Counted from the first letter of the stretch, positions 24,298 through 38,198 are shown. The stretch: 64,000 nucleotides of DNA from Candidatus Ribeiella danica (GCA_016717335.1 JADKFS010000002.1:310001-374000), one strand, 5' to 3'. Made by a program: numbers and translations. Notes: generated from the sequence alone by a model not told the origin.

Positions 24298-25281
24298 CTA
24301 GGCCGCGTACCCCTTCGGGTGCTGCAGGTGCCACTCCCACGCGCTGGCGACGATCTGCTCGATTGTCGGGTAGCGCGGGCTCCAGCCCAGCTCCTGGCGA
24401 ATCTTATCGGACGACGCCACCAGGACCGCCGGGTCGCCGGCGCGGCGCGGGCCGATCTCGTACGGGATGGGCCGGCCGCTGACCTGGCGCGCCGCCTCGA
24501 CCACCTCCAGCACCGTGAAGCCGCTGCCGTTGCCCAGGTTGTACTTGCGGCTCCCGATCCGGTCGAGCGCGCCCATCGCGAGAATGTGCGCCTGGGCCAG
24601 GTCGACCACGTGGACGTAGTCGCGCACGCAGGTGCCGTCCTTGGTCGGGTAGTCGTCGCCGAAGATCGTCAGGTGCGGGCGCTGGCCGAGCGCCACCTGC
24701 AGCGTCAGCGGAATCAGGTGGGTCTCGGGGTCGTGATCCTCGCCGCACTCGGGCTTGTCGCCCGCGGCGTTGAAGTAGCGCAGGCAGGCGTAGCGCAGCC
24801 CGTAGATGCGCTCGAACCAGTGCAGCGTGCGCTCCAGAAAGTACTTCGACTCGCCGTAGGGCGAGCCCGGCACGATCTTGTTGTCCGGCTCGATCGGCAT
24901 GCGCTCCGGCTCCTCAAACAGGTTTGCCGTCGAGGAGAGAATGAAGCGGCCGACGTTATGGGCGACCGCCTGCTCCAGCAGGTTCGCCCCGGCGACCAGG
25001 TTATCGCGCAGGTACTTGAGCGGCTTCTGCATGCTCTCGCCCACCAGCGTGAACGAGGCGAAGTGCATGATCCCGTCGATGCCGCGGTGCTCCTGGAACA
25101 ATCGCGCGACCGCGTCGACGTCGTGCAGGTCGCCCTCGACGAATGTCGCGCCGGCGGGCACGGCCTCGCGGTGGCCCTGGTACAGGTTGTCGAAGACCAC
25201 GACCTCGTGCCCGGCCGCGAGCAGCTCGCCCGCGGTGATGCTTCCGATATAGCCGGCTCCGCCGGTGACCAGGATGTTCAA
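24298..25281 (-). CDS. galE: UDP-glucose 4-epimerase
   Basis: 327 aa, with a TTG start at 25281: AAGGAGG lies six bases upstream and the NAD-binding motif TGGAGYIGS follows at residues 6-14. The catalytic YxxxK is in SPYGESKYFLE, with the preceding Ser/Thr in LSSTANLF. CVRDYVHVVDLA and the C-terminal SSDKIRQELGW are typical of GalE. It interconverts UDP-glucose and UDP-galactose. A GC-rich hairpin (25303-25337) precedes its SD. Confidence 0.93.
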   Translation of the reverse strand: MNILVTGGAGYIGSITAGELLAAGHEVVVFDNLYQGHREAVPAGATFVEGDLHDVDAVARLFQEHRGIDGIMHFASFTLVGESMQKPLKYLRDNLVAGANLLEQAVAHNVGRFILSSTANLFEEPERMPIEPDNKIVPGSPYGESKYFLERTLHWFERIYGLRYACLRYFNAAGDKPECGEDHDPETHLIPLTLQVALGQRPHLTIFGDDYPTKDGTCVRDYVHVVDLAQAHILAMGALDRIGSRKYNLGNGSGFTVLEVVEAARQVSGRPIPYEIGPRRAGDPAVLVASSDKIRQELGWSPRYPTIEQIVASAWEWHLQHPKGYAA

Positions 25282-25302
25282 CCCGTCCTCCTTCGTATTG
25301 GA

Positions 25303-25337
25303 GGTCTGGAGCGGCCGACGGCCGCTCCAGACCTCCC
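25303..25337. repeat. GC-rich hairpin between MBL and galE genes
   Basis: GGAGGTCTGGAGCGGCC...GGCCGCTCCAGACCTCC is a perfect inverted repeat with a 1-3 base loop. It sits between the metallohydrolase stop and the galE SD and may act as a terminator or processing site. Confidence 0.6.
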
Positions 25338-25420
25338 CAGTATCTTCGAGCGCCGCCGGGATTATACACCAGGCAGATTGCAGCCCGATGAAGGCGCGCT
25401 TGGCAAGGATGTACGGTTCT

Positions 25421-26236
25421 TTAGCTTGCGGGCGCCGAATCGTCGAACAGCAGCGTCGCGCCGTCATACGCCAGGTCGGCGCCCTGCTCGGCCAGGTGCG
25501 CCCACAGCTCGGCGTTGCTCATCTCCAGGTGGCCGACATGCGTCACGATGATCCGCCCGACGCCCAGGCGCTTGCAGCTGCGAATCGCTTTGATCAGCGG
25601 CATATGCGCGGGGTGCTCGCGCTGGTAGAACGTCCCGTTGATGATCGCCACGTCCGCGCCGGCAAAGACATCGTGCGGCATGACCTTCAGGTCCGAGGCG
25701 TAGACCACGCGCTTGTCGCCAAGCTTGAACGACAACATCGCCGTGGTCATATCGATCGTGTGGCTCGAGTCGAACGGGCGCATCTGGAACCCGCCAATCG
25801 TCTGATCGACGTCCAGCGGCAGCGGCTGCGCCTCCATGCGCTGCGATGGCCCCGCCCGGAAGAGGTGCGCGAAGGTTGCCTCGATCCGCGGCCAGTTGTC
25901 GTCCGTCGCGTAGATCGGCAGCGGCCGCTCGGCCAGCCAGCCGGCCGTCTGCGCCAGGCTGCCCAGGTCGTCCAGGCCAAGGTAGTGATCGGAGTGCGCG
26001 TGCGTGATGATCGCGGCGGTGACGCGCGGCATCTCGGCCAGCAGCGCGAGCTGCCGGTAGATATCGGGGCCGGCGTCGATCAGCAGCGCGCCGTCATGCC
26101 GCTCCAGCAGGATCGCCGAGCGGGTCCGCCGCAGCTTGCGCTCGCGCCGCGCCTCGGCGCACTGGCCGCACGCGCACCCGGCATGCGGGATCGGCGCGGC
26201 GGCCGCCGTCCCTAGGAAGCGTAGCGTGATACTCAT
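25421..26236 (-). CDS. Metallo-beta-lactamase-fold hydrolase (PhnP-like)
   Basis: 271 aa from ATG 26236. The metal motif is THAHSDH (H79, H81, D83, H84). The N-terminal GCACGQC cysteine cluster (20-26) and RRTRSAILLE match the PhnP family of cyclic phosphodiesterases. Later metal ligands are in SSHTID, YASDLK and THVGHLEM. It is probably a cytoplasmic phosphodiesterase; phn genes are not present nearby, so the substrate is open. Confidence 0.87.
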   Translation of the reverse strand: MSITLRFLGTAAAAPIPHAGCACGQCAEARRERKLRRTRSAILLERHDGALLIDAGPDIYRQLALLAEMPRVTAAIITHAHSDHYLGLDDLGSLAQTAGWLAERPLPIYATDDNWPRIEATFAHLFRAGPSQRMEAQPLPLDVDQTIGGFQMRPFDSSHTIDMTTAMLSFKLGDKRVVYASDLKVMPHDVFAGADVAIINGTFYQREHPAHMPLIKAIRSCKRLGVGRIIVTHVGHLEMSNAELWAHLAEQGADLAYDGATLLFDDSAPAS

Positions 26237-26302
26237 GTGCAATGCAGAATCTGGGTGGTGGAACGAGTAACAGCTTGATGGAACGACCAGCCTAGCTTTG
26301 GA

Positions 26303-26368
26303 CGGACAATCGACGATAGACGATGGGCGATAGAAGCGCCACCATCGTCTATCGTCTATCGTCGAACG
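26303..26368. repeat. Short inverted/tandem repeats (CGATAGACGATGG; CATCGTCTATCG)
   Basis: ATCGACGATAGACGATGGGCG is followed by CATCGTCTATCGTCTATCGTCG. The array can fold into a hairpin and fills the spacer between the second M16 gene and the metallohydrolase gene. Confidence 0.8.
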
Positions 26369-26372
26369 CACC

Positions 26373-27653
26373 CTAGCCTGCGGCCGACCCGGCCACGACC
26401 ACCACATAGCTTTCGGTCGAGAGATACCTGCGCGCGACCTCGACGATCTGCTCGGCGCTGATGGCACGAATGATCGCCGGGTAGCGCGAGATATAGTCCC
26501 AGCCCAGCCCGTAGCGCTCGATCCCCAGCAGCGTCGAGGCGATGCCGTCGTTGGTCTCGAGGCCAAGCGCCAGGCTGCCGGTCATATAGTCGCGCGCGTC
26601 GCTCAGCTCCTCGTCGGTCGGGCCGTCGGCGCAGAACTGCCCGATCTCGTGGACGATCGCCACGATCGCCCGCTCGACGCTTGATGCGTTGACGCCCGCC
26701 AGCGCGGCCCACGGCCCGGCGCCCAGGTCGGCGTCCAGGCTGCTGCCGCAGGAGTAGGCCAGGCCCTGGCGCTCGCGCACGTTGTCGCCGAGTCGCCCGC
26801 CCAGCCCGATCCGCCCGAGGATCATATTAGCCACGCTCGCGGCGTAGAAGTCCGGGTCGGTTCGGCTCAGCCCGTGCACGCCCCAGATCACATCGCTCTG
26901 GGCCTTGCCCTCCAGCACGATGTCGCGCCGCCGCACGCCTTGGATGGGCGGCACCGCCGGCAGGGTCTGCTGTGCCGGCGAGCCCTGCGGCTCCCATCCG
27001 CCGAACACGCGCTCCAGCACGTCGATCACCGCCTGAGGCTCGATATCGCCCACGATCGAGATCGTCGTCAGCGCGGGGTGGTAGAGCCGGTGGAAGCCGG
27101 CCAGGTCCTCGCGCGTGATCGCCTCGACCGTCGCGATCGTTCCGCTGCTCAGCCGGCTATAGGGGTGCTCGGGCGGGAACAGCAGCGCCCGCGCGGCCCG
27201 CGACGCCTGCGTGCGCGTCTCCTGCTCGCTCTCGCGCAGGCTCATCAGGAACTGGCTGCGCAGCCGCTCGATCTCCTGGCTCGGAAAGATCGGCGCGCGC
27301 AGCATATCGGCCAGGATCTCGACGATCAGCGGCAGATCCTCCGCCAGCGCCCGCCCGCCGAAGCCGCTGCCGTGCATCCCCCCGCCGGCGTTGACGCTCG
27401 CGCCCAGCGACTCGGTCTCGGCCACGATCTGCTGAAAGGTCCGCCGCGCCGTCCCGCGGATGAGCCCGGCTCCCGTGAACACCGCCAGGCCGCTCTGCTC
27501 GGCCGGCTCGTTGGCCGCCCCGACCCGCACCTCCCCGCGGACTGTGACGGTCGGGCTGCTCGGGTTGCTCTGGATCAGCGCGACCATGCCGTTCGGCAGC
27601 ACGTGCCGGGTGGCCGTCTCGATGCTCGATGCGCGCCCATTGTTCGATGTCAT
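26373..27653 (-). CDS. M16-family peptidase, non-catalytic subunit
   Basis: 426 aa with the two-domain M16 fold, but the HxxEH zinc motif is replaced (EQSGLAVFTGAGLIRGT). The C-terminal arginine/tyrosine region (DVIWGVHGLSRTDPDFYAASVANMILG) and the GxGGRLG segment are kept. Such proteins pair with an active M16 partner, as in mitochondrial processing peptidase. It lies three bases after the stop of the catalytic gene and is clearly co-translated. Confidence 0.9.
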   Translation of the reverse strand: MTSNNGRASSIETATRHVLPNGMVALIQSNPSSPTVTVRGEVRVGAANEPAEQSGLAVFTGAGLIRGTARRTFQQIVAETESLGASVNAGGGMHGSGFGGRALAEDLPLIVEILADMLRAPIFPSQEIERLRSQFLMSLRESEQETRTQASRAARALLFPPEHPYSRLSSGTIATVEAITREDLAGFHRLYHPALTTISIVGDIEPQAVIDVLERVFGGWEPQGSPAQQTLPAVPPIQGVRRRDIVLEGKAQSDVIWGVHGLSRTDPDFYAASVANMILGRIGLGGRLGDNVRERQGLAYSCGSSLDADLGAGPWAALAGVNASSVERAIVAIVHEIGQFCADGPTDEELSDARDYMTGSLALGLETNDGIASTLLGIERYGLGWDYISRYPAIIRAISAEQIVEVARRYLSTESYVVVVAGSAAG

Positions 27654-27656
27654 ATA

Positions 27657-28958
27657 TTATCCTTGCTCACTCGTTCCGTTCGGCGCGGGAGCGTTGTTGG
27701 GAACAAAGTGCCCGACGGTGCGATATCGATCGATCAGGTAGGTCTGGGCGACCCGCTGCACGTCGGCCGCCTTCACGGCGCCAAGCTCGTCGAGCAGCGT
27801 GTCGAGGCGGCGGTAGCTGTCCAGCACCTCCCACATCCCCAGCCGCAGCGCCTGCTGGGTCACGCTCTCGCTTGAGTAGGCCATCTGCGCGCGCGACTGC
27901 TTGGCGATCTTGACCATCTCGGCCTCGTCCACGCCATCCTGCTGGATCTTCTCGACCTCGCGGATCAGCGCGGCCTCGACCTCGGAGGCGCTATGCTCAG
28001 TCTGAACCATCGCGTCCAGCTCGAACAGGTACGGGTCGCGCATCGGGCGATAGCTGCTGCTGGCGTAGGCGGCCATCTGGGTTTCGACCAGCGCGCGGTA
28101 GAGCCGGGCGCTGCGGTGAGTGCTGGTGCCGCCAAAGCCCATCCCCTTCGCGCCCGAGAGCACCGCGTCGAGCAGCACCAGCGGCGCGAAATCGGCGTGG
28201 CGGCAGCTCGGCGTATGGTAGCCGATCTGGACATACGTGGCTGCGCCGGGGCGCTGCACGGTCACGCGCCGCTCGCCCTGCTGCTCCGGCTCCTCCGCCC
28301 GAAACGGCGGGATCGGCGGGCCGACCGGCAGATCGGCGAAGTAGCCTTCGACCTTCTGCATCAGCGCCTCGGCCTGGAAATCGCCTACCAGCACCAGCAC
28401 CGCGTTGTTCGGCATGTAGTAGGTCTGGTAGTGCGCGTACAGGTCCTCGCGCGTGATCGCGCGCAGGTCGCTCTTCCAGCCGATCACCTCGTGGCGGTAT
28501 GGGTGCGCCTGGAACGCCGCCGCCATCACGGCCTCCGAGAGCCACCAGTCCGGGTCGTTCTCGTACCCCTCGCGCTCCGAGATGATCACCGTGCGCTCGC
28601 TGTCCACCTCCTCGGGGTCGAACAGCGAGTTGATCATCCGGTCCGACTCGATCTGCAGCCCGAGCTCGATCCGGTCGGCCGGCAGCGTCTCGTAGTAGGC
28701 GGTGTAGTCCTGCGACGTAAACCCGTTGAACGTGCCGCCGTTCCGCGCGATCAGCCGGTCCATCTCGCCTTTCGGGATCTGGGGCGTGCCCTTGAACAGC
28801 ATATGCTCGACCCAGTGCGAGATCCCGGTCACGCCGGGCACCTCGTTCCGCGAGCCGACGCGGTACCAGACGCAGCACGACGCGACTGGCGCCGAGTGGA
28901 CTTCACGCGCCAGCACGAGCATTCCGTTCGGCAGAGTGTGCGATATCACTGATCTCAT
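27657..28958 (-). CDS. M16-family zinc peptidase, catalytic subunit
   Basis: 433 aa from ATG 28958. The inverted zinc motif HWVEH (48-52) is in GISHWVEHMLFKGT, and the third ligand Glu follows in IISEREGYEND. A long loop and the second domain (GFGGTSTHRSARLYRALVE) complete the fold. It degrades small peptides or processes precursors, together with the non-catalytic partner encoded immediately after it. No signal peptide is seen. Confidence 0.92.
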   Translation of the reverse strand: MRSVISHTLPNGMLVLAREVHSAPVASCCVWYRVGSRNEVPGVTGISHWVEHMLFKGTPQIPKGEMDRLIARNGGTFNGFTSQDYTAYYETLPADRIELGLQIESDRMINSLFDPEEVDSERTVIISEREGYENDPDWWLSEAVMAAAFQAHPYRHEVIGWKSDLRAITREDLYAHYQTYYMPNNAVLVLVGDFQAEALMQKVEGYFADLPVGPPIPPFRAEEPEQQGERRVTVQRPGAATYVQIGYHTPSCRHADFAPLVLLDAVLSGAKGMGFGGTSTHRSARLYRALVETQMAAYASSSYRPMRDPYLFELDAMVQTEHSASEVEAALIREVEKIQQDGVDEAEMVKIAKQSRAQMAYSSESVTQQALRLGMWEVLDSYRRLDTLLDELGAVKAADVQRVAQTYLIDRYRTVGHFVPNNAPAPNGTSEQG

Positions 28959-28984
28959 AGAGCAATCGATACCTTTCAGGTTCT

Positions 28985-29389
28985 CTACATGCAGTTGACC
29001 CACGAGCGAACGTTGAGGCAACGGCTAAAACGAATTTCCGCCAGATGTCGATCGGATGAGTCCAGCGTGACAACCGCGATCTCGCGCAGCTGCGTCGCCC
29101 AGCTCGTGCGCGCGAACGACATGATGCTGCGATCGGCGTTCGGAAACTTGATCCGCCGCCAGCCCCGCTGCGTCAGGTACTGTGCCAGATCGTGCAGCGT
29201 ATTGCCTTTCGGCAGCTGGTAGGTCACGTGCAACTGAAAGATGCCGTAGCGCTCGATCCGGACGTCGTCTGCGCCGGGCATCACCAGCTCGTGCCCCGCG
29301 GCCGACCAGGCGCGCAGCGTGCCGACGCCGCACAGCAGCAGCATGCCGACGAGCCCTCCAAGCGCAACTGCCAGCGTCATTCGTCGCAT
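28985..29389 (-). CDS. Small membrane-anchored protein of unknown function
   Basis: 134 aa. Residues 3-28 are one hydrophobic segment after MRRM, a signal anchor or signal peptide. The rest (about 35-134) is a small alpha/beta domain with no family that I recognise; it ends in CLNVRSWVNCM, with two cysteines that could form a disulphide. It lies 26 bases before the catalytic M16 gene on the same strand and is probably in the same operon. Confidence 0.65.
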   Translation of the reverse strand: MRRMTLAVALGGLVGMLLLCGVGTLRAWSAAGHELVMPGADDVRIERYGIFQLHVTYQLPKGNTLHDLAQYLTQRGWRRIKFPNADRSIMSFARTSWATQLREIAVVTLDSSDRHLAEIRFSRCLNVRSWVNCM

Positions 29390-29432
29390 CGTACTGCTCG
29401 CTTTCGCGTGCCCGCAGCCGGCGCGGTATCAA

Positions 29433-30362
29433 TCAGCGGGGTCGCTCGTCGCGCTGCGCTAGCTCGGCCCGCGCGGCCTGTGGCCAGTCCGGGTCCGCGT
29501 GCAGGCGCTCGCCCACCCCCACAAGGTCGGCGCTGCCGTCGCGGATCACGCTATCGGCCAGCTCGCTGTCGTCCATCAGCCCGCCAACCATCAGCGGCGC
29601 CTGCACCACCGCCTTGAGCTCGCTCGCGAGCGGCACGCGCCAGCCGGGGAAGCGCGCGACCGGCGCGTCGCTGGCGGTCACGGCGCTAATTTCGAGCAGG
29701 TGAACGCCCGCGCTGACCAGGCGCGTCGCAATCATGCGCGCATCGTCGAGCCGCAGGCCGCCCGGCGTAAACTCCTCGACGTTGAGCCGCACGCCGACAA
29801 CAAACTGGCTGCCGATCCAGCGCTCGATCCCCTCGATGATATCGCTCAGCAGCTGGAGCCGGCTGGCCACGCTGCCGCCATAGGCGTCGCTGCGCTGGTT
29901 GCTGAGCGGCGAGAGCAGCTGCGCGAGTGGCCCGCCGTCGGCGGTCGAGAGCATGATGCCATCCGCGCCGGCCGCATGCGCCCGCCACGCGGCGACGATA
30001 AACGCCTCGCCGATCTCGCGCATCTCCGCGGCGCTCGACTGCGCGATCGACATCGGCTGATCGAGCAGCACCAGCGCGCCGGCGCCCTCCAGGCGGATGT
30101 GCGAGAGACAGTGGCGCAGATCGGGGACCTGCGCATCCGCGTACAGCCCGACATGCGGCGTGGCCGCATCCGGCGGCAGCACACAGGTCGGCTCGATCAC
30201 CAGCAGCCCCGCGCCGCCCTGCGCGCGGCGCACATAGTAGTCGGACAGCTCGGCGCCGACGAAACCATCAGGTAGCGCGCACCCGCTAGTCGCCGCGTTG
30301 AGCGCCAGCCGATTGGGCAGCCGCAGGTGGCCTATGATGAGTGGGCTGAATAGAGTCAGCAT
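29433..30362 (-). CDS. NADH:flavin oxidoreductase / old yellow enzyme family
   Basis: 309 aa, a single FMN-binding TIM barrel. It starts LFSPLIIGHLRLPNRLALN, has the DGIMLSTADGGPLAQLLSPLSNQRSDAYGG-type loop (key residues at 129-158) and ends with the FMN phosphate segment VGGLMDDSELA and DLVGVGERLHADPDWP. It lacks the C-terminal iron-sulphur/FAD domains of 2,4-dienoyl-CoA reductases. The usual substrate-binding HGAHGYL stretch is altered (AGADGIMLSTADGG), so the substrate may differ. Confidence 0.87.
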   Translation of the reverse strand: MLTLFSPLIIGHLRLPNRLALNAATSGCALPDGFVGAELSDYYVRRAQGGAGLLVIEPTCVLPPDAATPHVGLYADAQVPDLRHCLSHIRLEGAGALVLLDQPMSIAQSSAAEMREIGEAFIVAAWRAHAAGADGIMLSTADGGPLAQLLSPLSNQRSDAYGGSVASRLQLLSDIIEGIERWIGSQFVVGVRLNVEEFTPGGLRLDDARMIATRLVSAGVHLLEISAVTASDAPVARFPGWRVPLASELKAVVQAPLMVGGLMDDSELADSVIRDGSADLVGVGERLHADPDWPQAARAELAQRDERPR

Positions 30363-30462
30363 CGCGCTCCGGCGTCAGTTTGCCCGCATTGGCCAGCATC
30401 GTATTATACTCGATACTCGCGCTCGATGGGCTTCGTTGATGGCATCCGACGGATGCCTATAT

Positions 30463-30613
30463 CAGGGCTCGTGCAACGTTGGCCCTCACCCCCCTGCCCC
30501 CTCTCCCGCTGGGAGAGGGGGATTCGTAGTGGTGCTGTGGTGCGCTGCACAGCACCACAGGCCCCCCCTCCCCTGGCAGGGGAGGGGGCAGGGGGGTAGG
30601 GTCAAAAAGACTT
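30463..30613. mobile_element. Miniature foldback element (copy 1)
   Basis: It begins CAGGGCTCGTGCAACGTTGG, contains two long C-rich/G-rich hairpins (CCCCCTCTCCCGC..GGGAGAGGGGG and GGGGAGGGGGCAGGGGGG), and ends TAGGGTCAAAAAGAC. Both ends match the element at 53662-53842 in the same relative orientation. It has no coding capacity and lies upstream of the rrn promoters. Confidence 0.65.
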
Positions 30614-30645
30614 CGCAGTAACCCTGGATGCCCTATTCCACAGGC

Positions 30646-30674
30646 TTGACAAACGCCGTAGGCGATGGTATAGT
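30646..30674 (+). promoter_or_regulatory. rrn promoter P1
   Basis: TTGACA (30646-30651) and TATAGT (30669-30674) are separated by 17 bp. It is a near-consensus primary sigma factor promoter, about 380 bases before the 16S gene. Confidence 0.8.
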
Positions 30675-30750
30675 GCGCCTCGCTGCGAATGAATACCTGG
30701 GACACACCTGGCTCATCGCAGTCCCGCAAGGGAAAAAGAGCGCATCGAAT

Positions 30751-30779
30751 TTGACAGAACCGGTTCGATGTGCTAGACT
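30751..30779 (+). promoter_or_regulatory. rrn promoter P2
   Basis: TTGACA (30751-30756) and TAGACT (30774-30779) are separated by 17 bp. It is the second promoter in tandem, 105 bp after P1. The leader from here to 31055 is transcribed but contains no gene. Confidence 0.8.
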
Positions 30780-31054
30780 GTGTGTCGTTGTTAGCGCCGT
30801 CGTCTCACGCAGCCTGGCTGCGATAGACGTAACAACTCGGGCTCGGGCTCTTCCCTTTTGCGAACCGCGCCGGTGGCTCACCCCGCCGGAAACGTCGCCA
30901 GGTGCGCGCCGCCTTCCCGCGTCGCTCCCCTGGTTTTTTGTTCGCGCCCCGCCCGCTCGGCCTTGCACCTTCACAACTGAATCGTGATGACGCACACGTT
31001 CGTCGCCTTTGAGGCGAGTGTGCTGGCGTGGGCTTCACCGCCCGCTCCATCATA

Positions 31055-35750
<4,696 letters not shown>

Positions 35751-35821
35751 ACGTGGGCGGGCGGACGGAGCGGGCAGGGAACCGGGAAGCCGACACACCA
35801 CTGCACTGGCCCCTGAGCCAG

Positions 35822-35936
35822 TGGTGTGCGTGAAGCGCCGTGGAGCCACCCCGTCCCATCCCGAACCGGGTCGTGAAACGCGGCAGCGCCGAAGGTACTG
35901 GCGGGATGCCCGCTGGGAGAGTAGGTCCGTGCACCA
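35822..35936 (+). rRNA. rrf: 5S ribosomal RNA
   Basis: Contains the conserved CCCATCCCGAACCGGG and GCCGAAGGTACTGG...TGGGAGAGTAGGTC segments. Terminal helix I forms between TGGTGTGCG and CGTGCACCA over nine pairs, including two G-U, which sets the ends. The 23S-5S spacer contains a separate strong hairpin ACACCACTG...CCAGTGGTGT. Confidence 0.95.
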
Positions 35937-35942
35937 TTCTAT

Positions 35943-36017
35943 CGCGGCGTGGAGCAGTGGCAGCTCGTCGGGCTCATAACCCGAAGGTCGGTGGTTCGAA
36001 TCCACCCGCCGCTACCA
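35943..36017 (+). tRNA. Initiator tRNA-Met (CAT)
   Basis: Full cloverleaf with anticodon loop CTCATAA and encoded CCA. Initiator hallmarks are visible: an unpaired 1-72 position (C1, U72), three G-C pairs GGG/CCC at the base of the anticodon stem, and an A11-U24 pair in the D stem. It is six bases after the 5S and therefore probably co-transcribed with the rrn operon. Confidence 0.92.
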
Positions 36018-36020
36018 AAC

Positions 36021-36060
36021 AAGACACCTCGTACATTCTGTACGAGGTGTCTTTGTGTTT
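36021..36060 (+). terminator. rrn operon Rho-independent terminator
   Basis: A perfect stem AAGACACCTCGTACA / TGTACGAGGTGTCTT with a 3-base loop, followed by TTTGTGTTT, begins four bases after the tRNA. Confidence 0.9.
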
Positions 36061-36102
36061 CCCTACCTCCCAGGTCATGAGTTCATCCCGTAGGTTACAA
36101 AC

Positions 36103-36246
36103 CCTACCCCCCTGCCCGCTCCCCTGTCAGGAGAGCGGGTTTCTTTTTGTTGTGGCGCGGCGGCAAAGCCGCCGCGCCACAACCACGAACGATCTCGCCC
36201 GCTTCCAGCGGGGAGCGGGCGAGCAGGGGTAGGGGGGTGGGGGTCG
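36103..36246. repeat. Foldback element core related to the 30.5 and 53.7 kb copies
   Basis: CCCTACCCCCCTGCCCGCTCCCC at the left is the inverse of GAGCAGGGGTAGGGGGGTGG at the right, with an inner stem GTGGCGCGGCGGC..GCCGCCGCGCCAC. It shares the C-rich core of the other two elements but lacks their CAGGGCTCGTGCAACG end. Confidence 0.6.
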
Positions 36247-36250
36247 ACAA

Positions 36251-37540
36251 TCACTCGTTGCGCACGAAGAACCAGTACTTCGCCAGGACCGCCAGCGTAT
36301 AGCAGATCCCCGTAGCGACAAAGAGCGGGCCAAAGCCGTAGGCCGCCTGGACCCACGTGCTGATCAGCGGTGCGAAGGCATAGCCAATGCTGGAGGCGCC
36401 ACCGATCAGCGCGATCAGGGTCGGCCGTACGCCCTCGTCGACACGCTCCATTGCGAAGGCGTCGTAGAGCGGCGTGCCCATGTTGAACAGCGCCGCCCGC
36501 GCTAGCGCCGCGCCGACAGCAACCCCCAGCAGCGGCGCGAAGCCCAGCAGCAGCAGAAACGGCAGCGCCAGCGCCTGTGTCAACACTACGGTGCGAATCT
36601 TCCCCATCCGCGCCGAGATCGCCGGCCCGATCAGCGCGGCCAGGCCGGTCGCCACACCGAGGGCCGCGAAGATCGCGCCGAGCGTCTGGTCGCCGACCAC
36701 GAAGCGCTGCTTGAAGAACAGGTTGAGGTAGGGGATCAGCAGCGCGGCGCCAACCGAGATCAGCGCCGGCGAGATCAGCAGCTTCAGCAGCGACGCCGGG
36801 TGTCTGGCAAGGCTGCGCCAGGGCTGCGGGATCCGGGGCGCTGGGGTTGGGATCTTGGCTGGGGCTGCTGCCTGCTGCCCCTCCCCGGCCTGCGCGCTTT
36901 CCGCAGCTCCGCGATCCGAGATCAGCAGCAGCGGGATGATCGCCAGCGCCAGGCCAATCGCGGCGACGCCGAACGCCGCCCGATACGACAAGGACCGCTC
37001 CGCGCCAGCGCCAAGCAGTCGCGCGGCCAGGCCCGGCAGCTGACCCGCCAGCAGGCTGCCCAGGCCGGCCAGCCCGATCCGGATCGCCGCGTTTGCGCTG
37101 AAGAGATGGTCGCGCGACGAAAGTGCGCTGTGCCGCATCATAAACGGGGATGCGCTGATCTCGAACAGGACCGCTGCCGCGCCGCCAACCCCGCTCGCCA
37201 CCAGCAGCACAGCGGCGGACGGCAGAACCGCGAACAGCAGCACGCTGACGAGCTGCAGCAGCGCGCTGGACAGCAGCGCCAGCCGCAGGCTCACCCGAGT
37301 CATCAGCCAGAGCAGCGGCACGCTCAGCAGCGCCGCGGCGGCGAACGAGACGGTGTTGAGCACCCCGAGAAAATCGAGCGAGAACCCGAGCGCCAGGATG
37401 GTGATGTTGAAGAACAGCCCGACGATCGCCAGGCTAAACGTCTGCAGCGCGACGTGCAGCAAGTACAGCCGAGCCGGCCGGCTCAGCAGGCGCCAGCGTT
37501 GGAGGTACGACACAGATACGGCATTAGTTGGCTGTGTCAA
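36251..37540 (-). CDS. MFS transporter
   Basis: 429 aa with about 12 hydrophobic segments and a polar, Ala/Pro-rich central loop (about 210-245), splitting the protein into two six-helix halves. There is no recognised substrate motif. The gene lies 31 bases after the TetR gene on the same strand, so the regulator probably controls it. Efflux of a toxic compound is the likely role. Confidence 0.82.
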   Translation of the reverse strand: MTQPTNAVSVSYLQRWRLLSRPARLYLLHVALQTFSLAIVGLFFNITILALGFSLDFLGVLNTVSFAAAALLSVPLLWLMTRVSLRLALLSSALLQLVSVLLFAVLPSAAVLLVASGVGGAAAVLFEISASPFMMRHSALSSRDHLFSANAAIRIGLAGLGSLLAGQLPGLAARLLGAGAERSLSYRAAFGVAAIGLALAIIPLLLISDRGAAESAQAGEGQQAAAPAKIPTPAPRIPQPWRSLARHPASLLKLLISPALISVGAALLIPYLNLFFKQRFVVGDQTLGAIFAALGVATGLAALIGPAISARMGKIRTVVLTQALALPFLLLLGFAPLLGVAVGAALARAALFNMGTPLYDAFAMERVDEGVRPTLIALIGGASSIGYAFAPLISTWVQAAYGFGPLFVATGICYTLAVLAKYWFFVRNE

Positions 37541-37571
37541 GGCGCACGCTGAACCACAAACGGCCGGGGGC

Positions 37572-38198
37572 TCATACGCTCAGACTCTGCTCGCCTCGCT
37601 CTGCTCGAACGCCGCGCGCGAAGATTGTCGCGAGCGAGTCCGCGATGGCGGCCGGGTCCGGGGTGCCGATAACCTTTAGAAATGGCGAGTGCAGCGTATT
37701 CACAAGCACAAAGAAGGTGCGCACCACCATGGCCGGGTCGAGCGCGGAGTCGATCTCGCCGCACTCGCGCCCACGCTGGATGAGCCCCTCGATAAAGACC
37801 TCGGTGCGGTGCAGGCGCTCCAGCACCTCCGGGTGGCTGCACAGCATCTGAAAGACCTCAGGCGCCCACGGGCGCGGCGACAGCACGCCCTTATCAATCT
37901 GAATCTGTATCGCTGTACGTAGGATGAATGTCAGCTGCTGCAGCGGCGAGCGCAGCTCGCTATTCGCCTGGATGACCCACGTCATCTGGTCGAGCCCGCG
38001 GGCCATGGCCTCGACGATCAGATCTTCCTTGGTCGCGAAGTGACTGTACAAGGTCGGCTTCGAGATGCCTACGCGGCCAGCCAGCTCGTCCATCGACATT
38101 GCCGCGTAGCCCTTCTCATTCAGCAGCTCGGTCGCGGCCAGCAGTATCTCATCCCGCAACAGCTTGCGCCGCCGCTCTCGCAACGGAGTTGATGTCAT
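37572..38198 (-). CDS. TetR-family transcriptional regulator
   Basis: 208 aa. The N-terminal HTH (residues 13-60: ILLAATELLNEKGYAAMSMD, VGISKPTLYSHFATKEDL) is followed by an all-helical ligand domain of TetR_C type. It is divergent from an RND pump and co-directional with an MFS gene; repression of both from the shared 357-base region is likely. Confidence 0.92.
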   Translation of the reverse strand: MTSTPLRERRRKLLRDEILLAATELLNEKGYAAMSMDELAGRVGISKPTLYSHFATKEDLIVEAMARGLDQMTWVIQANSELRSPLQQLTFILRTAIQIQIDKGVLSPRPWAPEVFQMLCSHPEVLERLHRTEVFIEGLIQRGRECGEIDSALDPAMVVRTFFVLVNTLHSPFLKVIGTPDPAAIADSLATIFARGVRAERGEQSLSV

